A stretch of 64,000 nt of DNA from JBHIYN01 sp041984235 (GTDB lineage: Bacteria > Pseudomonadota > Gammaproteobacteria > Ga0077536), in NCBI GenBank assembly GCA_041984235.1, contig JBHIYN010000003.1, positions 310,001 to 374,000 of the forward strand, written 5' to 3'. Below are positions 44,276 through 52,844 of the stretch, in pieces. Both the position numbers and the translations under genes were made by a program. The notes beneath the pieces were generated by a model that searched no databases, had not been told where the DNA came from, and saw only the letters and a program-made list of their open reading frames with translations. Each line of letters starts with the position of its first letter. Position 1 is the stretch's first letter.

Positions 44276-45993
44276 ACGCTGCCAGCTGGCCTGGGTGAGA
44301 CAAACCGCCGGCCGAAGCGATCATTCATCGGCCAATCTAGACTTCCACCCACCGACGCAGCGCGCGACCCAGGATCCAGCGAATACTCGCCATCTTCCCT
44401 TACCGTGCCGCTCTCGATCAGATTACGGGCCGCGTTCGGCAGGCCATCTTCAAAGACATCCAGGGACAAGGACTCTCCACGGATGTACATGAAGCCGGGG
44501 TTGCCATCTTCAGCGCCGACCAGAGCATTGGCATTGAACGTTAACGTCGCAGGATCGTAAGCGCCCTCGACGCACAGGATGTTTCGGATCCCCACAAAAA
44601 GGTTATGACTGAATTCGAGGTTTCGGGCGGGCGAGGCGTTGGGAGTAAACCGCACAGCACAGCCCCGCCCTGACAGGGTGTTATTGCGGAAGGAGACGCC
44701 GCTGGCATTGCGCGCCGGAAACCTCACTACCGACGCGCTGCCATCGAGCGCGATCAGGGTGTTAGAGGAAAACCGGAGATCATGGCCCGCGTCTGCACGA
44801 CCTCGGATAATGACCGCATCGCCGCGAGCATTTCGGCAGAAATTCGCGTGCACGTCGATTCTAGAGAATGCGTAGACTGGATCGACGCGGAGGCATGCCT
44901 TTGGTTGCTTGGCGTTCTCAAGGTAGGCGTCGACGATCTCGTTGTTCGTCACCCGGCCGTGCTTGGCTTTGATATTAATTCCATCGCCACGCACGTTAAC
45001 GATCGTGTTATAGCTGACCTCCGCATCCATGACAGCGTCCCTGGCGCTCCCGCCTAGATCTATGGCATCGCCAGCATACGCAGTGCCGTGGCCGTCCCAG
45101 CCGAAGTGATGCAGTTTCGCGTTACCAATTCGGTTATGGGATATAACTACTTTCCCTTCAACGCTCTTGATATAAATACCTTCCCCTCCGATCTCCATGA
45201 CACTGCAATTGGTTATCGTCAAAGTCTGGGGCGTGGCGCTCCCGAACGTGTGGATGGCCTGCTGCAAAATACCGTAAAAGTTCACGCCATCGATTTTCCA
45301 GGCTCCACCAAAATTATCTGCCGGCCAGACATCCGAACCAACCGCGATTCCAAGACCTTTGGGCTTACTGGGATTTCCGGCACCTACGTACTTGATTGCG
45401 CCTTTACCCCCGCCAAGGACCGTTAGACCTTTGACGACAGAGCGTTCCGAGTGTCCGATCTGGATACCGAAGCGCCGCTGTCCGACTTCGAACACATGAC
45501 CTGCGGGATCGACCGCAATGTGCAGCAGAAACGAACTCCGCGACTCATTGGCGCTCACCGCGTATTGTCCCGGGCCGAGATCTTCAATCCCGGCGGGCGT
45601 CAGGAGTTCATCATCCAAGGCCACGACGCCGGGCTCACGAAAGAGACGCAGGACATAATGACCGCGTTCGTTCGGACCGTTCCACGCGTCGATAGTATCG
45701 ACCGCGCGAGAGCCAAAGATCGTCCCCGGGTCGTCCCGACAACCCAAGTTGATCGTGACGTCACTCGCCTTGACTATCAATGTATTCCTATGCGGGCCAC
45801 ATACCCACAAAGTCTTCCCAGCCAGCTTCCTCCACTGAATCGACCGGAATCCGCTCCATGCATCTAGGTAGGTCGTACCGTCGCCATCACCGTAGTGCCC
45901 CCCCGAGGGGCGGACAAAAAAGGCATCAGAATTCGCAAACGAGTTTTCGCCCACCACGAACAAGAACAAAAACACTGCCGCCGATTTGCGCAC
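44266..45993 (-). CDS. Secreted right-handed parallel beta-helix protein, probable polysaccharide-modifying enzyme
   Basis: The ~575-residue protein has a signal peptide (VRKSAAVFLFLFVVGENSFA) if read from GTG 45993, the start I prefer though it lacks a clear ribosome-binding site. The body contains the repeating N-x-I/V pattern of parallel beta-helices (VVISHNRIGNA, EVSYNTIVNVRGDGINIKA, RFSSNTLIALDGSA, VSFRNNTLSGRGCAVRF), as in polysaccharide lyases, epimerases and glycosidases. A periplasmic enzyme acting on the locus's own polymer is likely; the reaction is not predictable. It converges with the FkbM gene, with 10 bp of overlap, and follows wecB by 47 bp. Confidence 0.75.
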   Translation of the reverse strand: MRKSAAVFLFLFVVGENSFANSDAFFVRPSGGHYGDGDGTTYLDAWSGFRSIQWRKLAGKTLWVCGPHRNTLIVKASDVTINLGCRDDPGTIFGSRAVDTIDAWNGPNERGHYVLRLFREPGVVALDDELLTPAGIEDLGPGQYAVSANESRSSFLLHIAVDPAGHVFEVGQRRFGIQIGHSERSVVKGLTVLGGGKGAIKYVGAGNPSKPKGLGIAVGSDVWPADNFGGAWKIDGVNFYGILQQAIHTFGSATPQTLTITNCSVMEIGGEGIYIKSVEGKVVISHNRIGNAKLHHFGWDGHGTAYAGDAIDLGGSARDAVMDAEVSYNTIVNVRGDGINIKAKHGRVTNNEIVDAYLENAKQPKACLRVDPVYAFSRIDVHANFCRNARGDAVIIRGRADAGHDLRFSSNTLIALDGSASVVRFPARNASGVSFRNNTLSGRGCAVRFTPNASPARNLEFSHNLFVGIRNILCVEGAYDPATLTFNANALVGAEDGNPGFMYIRGESLSLDVFEDGLPNAARNLIESGTVREDGEYSLDPGSRAASVGGSLDWPMNDRFGRRFVSPRPAGSVQP

Positions 45994-46040
45994 CTTTATC
46001 GCCGGCGCAAGCGACAATAACGCGCAGCCCGGCGGCGCCG

Positions 46041-47162
46041 TCAGCCGGCCGCGCCGCCGAGCGCACCCTGCAGGTGATCGAGAATGCGCTCGGACGCCTT
46101 GCCGTCCCACAACGCGGGCCGACGCTTCTCGCCTTCCGCCTCGCCGGCATCAAGCACCGCCGTCGCGGCGGCCACGATGCGCTCCGGGTCGCTGCCGACC
46201 AGGCGGTTGGTCCCTTCGTCTACCGTGATGGGACGTTCGGTGTTGAAACGCAGGGTGAGACAGGGGATGCCGAGCGCGGTCGACTCCTCCTGCAGTCCGC
46301 CGCTGTCGGTCAGGATCAGCCGCGCGTTGCGCCACAGGTTGAGGAACTCCCTGTAGCCGAGCGGCTCGTGCGTCGTCATGCCCGGGGGCACTTCGATGCC
46401 GTGTCTCTGCATGTTCGCGCGCGTGCGCGGGTGAACAGGAAAGACCAGCGGCAGTCGTTCGGCGACGCTGCCAAGAGCACCGAGAATGCCGCGTAGCGTC
46501 GCCGCATCGTCCACGTTGGAGGGACGATGCAGGGTGACCACGCCGAATGCCTCGGCGGGCCGCAGGTCCGGCATGGAACCTTCGGCGCCGCCGGCGTCGA
46601 GGCGCTCGACTTCGAAAAAGAGGTTGTCGATCATCACGTGCCCGACGTGGTACACCCTCGACTCGGGCTTGCCTTCGTGGAGGAGGTTCTCCACGCCGCT
46701 CGGTTCGGTGACGAAGAAATAATCGGAGATGGAATCGGTGACGATGCGGTTGATCTCCTCCGGCATGTTCATGTCACCGCTGCGCAGCCCCGCCTCGACA
46801 TGCGCGACCGGGTAGCCGAGCTTCTTCGCGACCACGGAGCAGGCCAGGGTCGAATTGACGTCACCGAAGACCAGCACGCAGGCGGGGTCTTCGGCCATCA
46901 GCACCGGCTCGAAGGCGGTCATGATCGTAGCCGTCTGAACCGCGTGAGAACCACTGCCGACGTTCAGGTGGTGGTGCGGGGCGGGAATCTCCAAGTCGCG
47001 GAAGAACACGTCGCTCATGCCTTCGTCATAGTGCTGCCCGGTGTGTACGAGACAGTACTCGAATTCGGCCGGCCGACGCCGGATCTCACGAATGACAGGC
47101 GCAATCTTCATGAAGTTCGGACGGGCGCCGGCAACGAGCAGCAGTTTCAAGGCATTCTCCAC
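46041..47162 (-). CDS. wecB: UDP-N-acetylglucosamine 2-epimerase (non-hydrolysing)
   Basis: The 373-residue enzyme has KLLLVAGARPNFMKIAPVI, LVHTGQHYDEGMSDVFF, VFGDVNSTLAC, HVEAGLRSGDMNMPEEINR, VTLHRPSNVDD and LTDSGGLQEESTALGIPCL, the standard WecB signature. It converts UDP-GlcNAc to UDP-ManNAc. It starts with GTG 47162. No UDP-ManNAc dehydrogenase (wecC) is present in the window, so the ManNAc may be used as such or oxidised elsewhere. It lies between the beta-helix gene and the ExeA-like ATPase. Confidence 0.95.
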   Translation of the reverse strand: MENALKLLLVAGARPNFMKIAPVIREIRRRPAEFEYCLVHTGQHYDEGMSDVFFRDLEIPAPHHHLNVGSGSHAVQTATIMTAFEPVLMAEDPACVLVFGDVNSTLACSVVAKKLGYPVAHVEAGLRSGDMNMPEEINRIVTDSISDYFFVTEPSGVENLLHEGKPESRVYHVGHVMIDNLFFEVERLDAGGAEGSMPDLRPAEAFGVVTLHRPSNVDDAATLRGILGALGSVAERLPLVFPVHPRTRANMQRHGIEVPPGMTTHEPLGYREFLNLWRNARLILTDSGGLQEESTALGIPCLTLRFNTERPITVDEGTNRLVGSDPERIVAAATAVLDAGEAEGEKRRPALWDGKASERILDHLQGALGGAAG

Positions 47163-47189
47163 GAGTATAAGAGGTTCAAGACTTCGAGT

Positions 47190-48122
47190 TCAGCGTGCGT
47201 TTCGGACCGGTGTCGCGGCGGCCGCCCCGACTTCCGCGACTGCCCGCGCCAGGTTACGGCGCACGTCGGCCTCGTCACGGCAGGCACCTTCGCCCGAACT
47301 GAGTCCCGCCCCGAAAAGTCCTTGGCTAACGCGTTCGATAACGAGATCGAAGATCATATCGGCTCCGATGGTCGGGGCCTCATCGGCAAAGCCATAGACC
47401 AACGCCGTATCGCACAGCGCGTTGATCAGCCGCGGCACGCCGCCACACTGGTAATGCACGAAACGGATCGCGGCAGGCTCAAACAAGGTCGGGTTGCCTC
47501 CCGCTACCTGTAACCTGTGCGCGACGTAGCTATCGGTTTCTTCTGCCGTCAACGGCTTCAGGGCGTAGTCCACTCCGACGCGCTGCACGAACTGCACCAA
47601 CTCCGGGGCACGCAGCTTCTCGCGCAGCTCAGGCTGGCCAACCAGCACGAGCTGCAGCACGAGATCCTTGTCCGCGTTGATATTGGTCAGCAGACGCAAC
47701 TCCTCGAGCGCGGTCAGATCCAGGTTCTGGGCCTCATCCACGATCAGAACGGTCTTCTTGCCGCGAGCGTACTGCTCGATCAGGAAACGGCTGAAATCGT
47801 CGAACAACGCAGCCTTGCTCCGGCCCTCCGCCGGGAGGTCGAAAGCAACACCAATCCAGTCCATCAGGTTGCCAAACGATTCGTGCGTATTGGAGATCAG
47901 GCCGACCTCGATCTGCTCGTCCATCTCGTCTAGCAGCTTGCGCACCAGCGTCGTCTTGCCGGAGCCGATATCTCCGGTCAGCACTACGATGCCCGCACCG
48001 TTCGCAAGGCCGTACTCGAGCATGGTCAGTCCGGTGCCATGATGCTTGCCCAGGTAGAGGAATGCCGGGTCAGGCGTCAGCGCGAAAGGCTTTTCGTCAA
48101 AGCCGTAGAAGGCCTCATACAT
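47190..48122 (-). CDS. ExeA-like AAA ATPase, exosortase/EPS-system associated
   Basis: The 310-residue ATPase starts MYEAFYGFDEKPFALTPDP, a hallmark of the ExeA/GspA-like ATPases found in exosortase-EPS loci. Walker A is GDIGSGKTTL and Walker B is VLIVDEAQNL, followed by LLTNINADKDLVLQLVLVGQ and VPRLINALCD. Its role in EPS synthesis or export is not known. ATG 48122 is chosen over an upstream in-frame start. It follows the tyrosine autokinase by 73 bp in the same direction. Confidence 0.88.
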   Translation of the reverse strand: MYEAFYGFDEKPFALTPDPAFLYLGKHHGTGLTMLEYGLANGAGIVVLTGDIGSGKTTLVRKLLDEMDEQIEVGLISNTHESFGNLMDWIGVAFDLPAEGRSKAALFDDFSRFLIEQYARGKKTVLIVDEAQNLDLTALEELRLLTNINADKDLVLQLVLVGQPELREKLRAPELVQFVQRVGVDYALKPLTAEETDSYVAHRLQVAGGNPTLFEPAAIRFVHYQCGGVPRLINALCDTALVYGFADEAPTIGADMIFDLVIERVSQGLFGAGLSSGEGACRDEADVRRNLARAVAEVGAAAATPVRNAR

Positions 48123-48195
48123 GGTGGCGCTCCGAGAACGGTCCGGAGCCCGCATCGATCAGTCCGCCATCAATCACCACCGTCACGCGCATCGC

Positions 48196-49002
48196 TCAAT
48201 AGTAGGTCGGCTGGCTTTCGGATGCTCGGTTGAGCACGGTTCCGAGCAGATGCACCGTACCCAGCATTTCGACCGCTCGCGCCAACTCATCTTTAGTCGT
48301 TCGGCCGTCGTCGACCACCATCAGCGTGGTATCGACATAGGGGGAAAACGCCAGGGCGTCATCCGCCGAGAGAAGCGGCGGCAGATCAAAGATGATGATG
48401 CGGGAGGGATAGCGCGACTTCAGTTCCTCGACCAGGCGCACCATCTTCGGCGAAGCAAGCAGCTCGGAGGAATTCGGCACTGCTCGCCCGGCAGGCAGGA
48501 TAACCAGGCGTTCGATCCCCGGATTGATCAGAATCTCGCTGACCTGCACGTCGTCGAGCAGGAAGTCGACCAGCCCCTTGCTGACCTGCTGCTCGAAACA
48601 CGAATGCACGCTCGGATTACGCAGGTCCAGGTCGACCAGTAGCACGGTGCGGTGGAAGTCCCGCGCCAGTGCAACCGAAAGGTTGATCGCGGTCAGGGTC
48701 TTACCCTCGTTGGCGCCAGGACTGGTCACCGCCAGCGCGTTCCAGCCCTGGGCTGCCAGGCGCTGCTCGACCTGTGTGCGCAGGATCTTGTATGCGGTCG
48801 AGGCCGGGTCGTTCTCTAGCCCCGTGATGATGCGGTTACGTCTCAGCACCGCCTCGTCGATCGGTACAACTCGGGTCTTCGAATAGCTGATCGGAGTATC
48901 GACATCCGCGGCACGTCGCGGTGGCACACCGTCAGCGCCCGCTGCCGGAGGAGAGACCTTCTGCTCGCGTGCCCGCTCGAGAGCCTGCTTGATCTTCTCC
49001 AT
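48196..49002 (-). CDS. Cytoplasmic polysaccharide-synthesis tyrosine autokinase, CpsD/CapB-like
   Basis: The 268-residue protein has an N-terminal MEKIKQALERAREQK, then KILRTQVEQRL, the Walker A-prime loop TSPGANEGKTLTAINLSVAL, Walker A' LLVDLDLRNPSVHSCF and IIIFDLPPLLSADDAL. The C-terminus ends in -PTYY, which gives only a short Tyr tail. Such BY-kinases pair with Wzz-like proteins and regulate chain length. Its start lies 16 bp after the end of the Wzz-like gene, matching the usual wzz-kinase pairing. Confidence 0.93.
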   Translation of the reverse strand: MEKIKQALERAREQKVSPPAAGADGVPPRRAADVDTPISYSKTRVVPIDEAVLRRNRIITGLENDPASTAYKILRTQVEQRLAAQGWNALAVTSPGANEGKTLTAINLSVALARDFHRTVLLVDLDLRNPSVHSCFEQQVSKGLVDFLLDDVQVSEILINPGIERLVILPAGRAVPNSSELLASPKMVRLVEELKSRYPSRIIIFDLPPLLSADDALAFSPYVDTTLMVVDDGRTTKDELARAVEMLGTVHLLGTVLNRASESQPTYY

Positions 49003-49018
49003 GTGGGGTGCTGCTCCG

Positions 49019-50755
49019 TTACAGCCCGAGTTTGCGCAGGACGACGAACCACAGGACGTCGAGCGGCTTGTACGCGAAATGAAGCACGGCCAGGCACGCC
49101 AGCAGGAAGCCCATGCCGCCGGCAGCCAGGATATAGCGCCGGTAGCTGGGCACCGTGGCAGCCCTGCCGTCCATGATCAGGGGGATGCTGGCCAGGGGCG
49201 GAGCCGTCAGAATCTCCTGCACGCCCCGGCGGCCGCGCACGCGGTTGTCGAGAGCCTCGGCCAATGCCACGCTGCCCAGACCGCCTACCACTGCGAGCAG
49301 CAGGCCGACGATCAGGATCGCCGTGCGGTTCGGGCTGGCCGGCTCCTCGGGCTGCAACGGCGGCTCGATCAGGGTGAACTTCTCGCCCTTGCGCTCCGTC
49401 TCCAGATTCTCCGACAGGCGCGCCTCCATCTGCTTGGCGGTGATCTCCTGGTATTTGGCCAAGGCGCTTTGATACTCGCGGTTGAGTGCCCGGTACTCCG
49501 CCTCGACCTGCGGGATACGATTGAGGTTGGCGATGTGCTGATCGAGTTTCTCGCGAAGCACGGCACGTTTCTGACGCAGGCTTTCGATCTCGCTAATAGC
49601 GCTCTGCAGCCGCGCGGCCACCGAAACATAGGCCGGATTGGTCGGTACCTCGTCGCTATCGTCTTCGGGGAGGGCTTCGAGCTTGGCTCGCACCGCGGCC
49701 ACCTTGCGCTCTGCTGCGACGACGTCCGGGTGCTCCGGTCCATAGCTCCGGCTCGCCGCCGCCAACGCAAGCTCGGCGGCTTCGAGTTCTTCCTCGTAGA
49801 TGCCACGCGCCTCTGCCGGCCGCACCTGCGAGCGTAAGGCGTCGGCCATCTTGCGCAGGCGTACCACGTCGGGATGGCGCGCGCCGTAGGATGCCTCGGC
49901 CGATGCGAGCTCGGCTTCTACCGCGCGGAGACGTTCCAGCGAGGAGACGATGCCGGGCGACACGTCGCGGTAAGGCTCGGTCTGCGCCAGCTCGCCTTCC
50001 AGAAAAATACGATTCTGCTCCGCCACCTGCAGGCGACGCTCGACCTCGACCAACTCGAAATCGGCGCGGTTCATCATTTCACGCGTGACACGCTCGAGCT
50101 CCGGCTGGTTATCCGCGTTCTCAGCCTTGAAAGCAGCCAGCTTCGCTTCCAGCTCCTGCACGCGGTCGCGCAGTGCTGCAGCTTCGTCGGTCAGGAAGGA
50201 CGCGGTCTCCGCAGCCGCTGCGGTGCGGCTCTTGATGTTCTCGTTGAGATACAGAGAGACCAACTCGTTGGCCACGCGCTGCGCGAGTACCGGACTCTCA
50301 CTCTCGAATGAAAGGCTGAAGGCGATGGTGGCCTCGGTCGGACGTCCGCTGCGCGGATCGACGACCTCGGCGCTGATCATGTTGCGCCCGATGTCCTGCC
50401 GCATCTGGCCGAGCACCACTTCTCGCGGTTGCCGTTCCCGCTCCTCCGGGTAGAGGTCGTATTTCTCCATGATCTCGATCAGGTTGGCCGACGTCATCAC
50501 GCGCTGGCTAATCACCTGGATGCGCTGATCGGCAAAGCTCGTAACCGTGGAGCGAACCAGATCGGACGGAATCTCCTGCTGCTCGATGAGTATGATTGCC
50601 TGACTGCGGTAGACCGCGGGCAGCAGCCAGGCGAGCGCAACTGCCGGAATCAGGATCAGCAGGGGCACGCGCGTAAGCAGCTTGCGCCGCCGCCTGAGGG
50701 CCACTCCATAGTCGCGCAGGCTCATCTCGGCCCGCTGAAAGCTCATGTCAACCAT
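49019..50755 (-). CDS. Wzz-like polysaccharide chain-length determinant
   Basis: A 578-residue polysaccharide co-polymerase: N-terminal helix (residues ~30-50) after LRDYGVALRRRRKLL, a long periplasmic coiled-coil-rich middle with LEAKLAAFKAENADNQPE, repeated GARHPDVVRL and GPEHPDVVAAE segments, then two C-terminal helices (about 485-510 and 540-562). The length and repeats match the longer chain-length protein of exosortase-EPS loci. ATG 50755 is used; an ATG three codons later is possible. It is followed by the autokinase gene. Confidence 0.92.
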   Translation of the reverse strand: MVDMSFQRAEMSLRDYGVALRRRRKLLTRVPLLILIPAVALAWLLPAVYRSQAIILIEQQEIPSDLVRSTVTSFADQRIQVISQRVMTSANLIEIMEKYDLYPEERERQPREVVLGQMRQDIGRNMISAEVVDPRSGRPTEATIAFSLSFESESPVLAQRVANELVSLYLNENIKSRTAAAAETASFLTDEAAALRDRVQELEAKLAAFKAENADNQPELERVTREMMNRADFELVEVERRLQVAEQNRIFLEGELAQTEPYRDVSPGIVSSLERLRAVEAELASAEASYGARHPDVVRLRKMADALRSQVRPAEARGIYEEELEAAELALAAASRSYGPEHPDVVAAERKVAAVRAKLEALPEDDSDEVPTNPAYVSVAARLQSAISEIESLRQKRAVLREKLDQHIANLNRIPQVEAEYRALNREYQSALAKYQEITAKQMEARLSENLETERKGEKFTLIEPPLQPEEPASPNRTAILIVGLLLAVVGGLGSVALAEALDNRVRGRRGVQEILTAPPLASIPLIMDGRAATVPSYRRYILAAGGMGFLLACLAVLHFAYKPLDVLWFVVLRKLGL

Positions 50756-50956
50756 GCCAGTCAGTCGTCGATCTCATCCCGGCGGCCGGCAATCGCGGGG
50801 CAGCGTCTGCTCTGCCGATGACCGCTCGAAATCTCGTCGATGGGGTGTGCGGGCCGAAGTATTCGTCCCTGTCGTCCATAGTGCGCGCGCAGCCTAACCC
50901 GGATTCAGCAAGGCGTCTCGTGCTGCACTGCACAGAATAGCATAGCTTCATGATTG

Positions 50957-52201
50957 TTAACGGAGTATGTGGACCGGCCGCGGGCTGAAACGGAACCCCA
51001 GAAGCAGCTCGTTCGAGGTCGCGGATACTGCCGTAACGGGGCTGACCTGGTGCCGGAAGCGATAGCTCAACTCGAGCGACAACTCCCGTGTCAGCGCATA
51101 AAACACTCTGGCGCGAGTCTCGTAGACGTCGAGCGCATCCACCCGGGTCGCAAACTGGCCTTCCCGATCCTGCAAGCGGTAGGAAAAGTTCCACTCGCCG
51201 GTAATACGTTCGGAGAACTCCCACTCCGCATCCGCATTGATCTCTTCGCGCTGCTGGCGGCCACCCTGGCTCGAAGGACTGAAAAACCGGTTCCACCGGA
51301 TGACCAGTTCACCCTGTTCGAAACGCCGAGTCACCGTGGCGTCGATGAGGCGGCCCGAGGCGCGCTCCTTGTCGGTCCGCGGCAGGTTTTCAATCTCCAG
51401 CGGCGCCAGCGATACGAGCACAGGAACGAGAATCGTGGAGACCCGACGGCTGATGTTCTGACCGACGGCAAGAGACGCCGTCAGTGACTCGTCGAACAGA
51501 TGAGAGAAACCGAACTGGTATGTATAGCTGGTGGTGGTGCTGTCCAGGTCCGGGGTGTCGAACTCGTTGATGCCAGTGTTGACGAACAGAGACGTTCGCT
51601 CACTGTAGCCGTACTCCAGACCGACGCCGACGTTCGACTGGCGGTAGTCGGTAAAGAACGAACCTGTTACTTCCTCGAAGCTGACGTCGGAGATCCCGCC
51701 GCTGGTTCGTACGCTCAGGATATCGCTGAAGAAATATCGCCAGGCGGCGTCGAAACCGATCAGCGTGCGGTCCAGGTTGCGATCGAGATTGCCCGAATCG
51801 GTACGCTCGGTGGTAAGCGTCGTTTCCTTGTTATAGCGGAACGAGCCGTTGAGATCCTGGCGCTCGAAGCGTCGTGTGCCGGCCAGATCGACGAACACAT
51901 TGTCCGAGTCAAGCTCGGTCTGCTTGACGTAGCGGGTGATGCGTCCTCGGGGCTGCAGGCTGACGCTGTAATCAGGTGCCGCATGAACGGCGCTGACCTG
52001 GACGTCGGTTATCGAAGCAAAATCCAGCGGGCTTCCGCCCGATCGCATACGCCGGTTGTCGTCCACCGTGATCCGACTCCAGACGGACGGATACAGTGTC
52101 GTATCGTTGGCAGAGCATGGCGCCGTTGCGCAGCCACTGGCGATCAACGCACAGACCACGCCGGCGCGGCGCCGGGAGCGTGACGCGAGGACCGGATTCA
52201 T
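50957..52201 (-). CDS. EPS-locus outer-membrane beta-barrel protein
   Basis: The 414-residue protein has an N-terminal export signal ending near residue 31 (an ASGC may be a weak lipobox), then many alternating strands (RYVKQTELDSDNVFVDL, GLEYGYSERTSLFVNTGI, YQFGFSHLFDESL, LELSYRFRHQVS). It resembles outer-membrane barrels linked to exosortase/EPS systems. A likely role is polymer passage across the outer membrane along with the short Wza-like protein 27 bp upstream. A 201-bp gap follows before the Wzz-like gene, with no gene seen in it. Confidence 0.78.
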   Translation of the reverse strand: MNPVLASRSRRRAGVVCALIASGCATAPCSANDTTLYPSVWSRITVDDNRRMRSGGSPLDFASITDVQVSAVHAAPDYSVSLQPRGRITRYVKQTELDSDNVFVDLAGTRRFERQDLNGSFRYNKETTLTTERTDSGNLDRNLDRTLIGFDAAWRYFFSDILSVRTSGGISDVSFEEVTGSFFTDYRQSNVGVGLEYGYSERTSLFVNTGINEFDTPDLDSTTTSYTYQFGFSHLFDESLTASLAVGQNISRRVSTILVPVLVSLAPLEIENLPRTDKERASGRLIDATVTRRFEQGELVIRWNRFFSPSSQGGRQQREEINADAEWEFSERITGEWNFSYRLQDREGQFATRVDALDVYETRARVFYALTRELSLELSYRFRHQVSPVTAVSATSNELLLGFRFSPRPVHILR

Positions 52202-52227
52202 GGCGCGGACGCGGAGCTGTCGCGCCC

Positions 52228-52806
52228 TCAGGGCACGACCACGACATCCCCCGGTTCCAACAGCACGTTCTGACCCAGTTCGCGACCGTATTCAACTTCA
52301 CCGTACTCGAAGAAGATGACTGTCTGCGACCCCGACGTGCGACGCAGGATGGAGATGTCGTTCTCCGCCGCGAACACCGCCAGACCGCCTGCCAGCGCCA
52401 GCGCCTGCATGACATCCAGGGGGCGATTCATGATGTAGACGCCGGGACGGTTGACCTTGCCCAGCACGTAAATGGTATTGCCGTCGGACTGCAGCACCTG
52501 AACCGTGACCACCGGATCGGGAATGTAGTCCTCGATGCGCGTCACAATCTCCTGCTGGAGATCGCCAACCGTGCGCCCGGCCGCGATCATGTCGCCGGCC
52601 AGAGGAAACGACAGGCCACCGTCCGGGCGAACCAGTAATTGCTGCTGCAGGTCCGGCTCCTTCCAGACGGAAACGTTGAGGATGTCTCCAGGCTGAATGA
52701 GATAACTGCCGGACGCTTCCTCGGCGCCGCTGGCTGAGGTCGTGCTGAGCAACGCCAAGATGAGCAGCGCGCGTATGTTGTTAGTCCGGTTACTGTTGGC
52801 GCTCAT
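52228..52806 (-). CDS. Short Wza-like polysaccharide export protein
   Basis: The 192-residue protein has a signal peptide (LLILALLSTTSASGA), the poly-export domain (YLIQPGDILNVSVWKEPDLQ, VRPDGGLSFPLAGD, VGDLQQEIVTRIEDYIPDP) and one SLBB-like domain (IYVLGKVNRPGVY). It is far shorter than Wza (about 380 residues), lacks a clear lipobox and lacks the C-terminal transmembrane helix. Such short forms are usual in exosortase loci, where the separate barrel next door may complete the channel. It follows manC by 38 bp. Confidence 0.9.
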   Translation of the reverse strand: MSANSNRTNNIRALLILALLSTTSASGAEEASGSYLIQPGDILNVSVWKEPDLQQQLLVRPDGGLSFPLAGDMIAAGRTVGDLQQEIVTRIEDYIPDPVVTVQVLQSDGNTIYVLGKVNRPGVYIMNRPLDVMQALALAGGLAVFAAENDISILRRTSGSQTVIFFEYGEVEYGRELGQNVLLEPGDVVVVP

Positions 52807-52844
52807 GGTATCTCCGGGGTAATAGAAAAATCGCGCTTACGGCC

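Noticed and set aside
48129..48149. GCTCCG / CGGAGC stem-loop upstream of the ExeA-like ATPase
   Set aside because: Six-bp stem with a nine-base loop is common by chance at this GC content and has no T-run.
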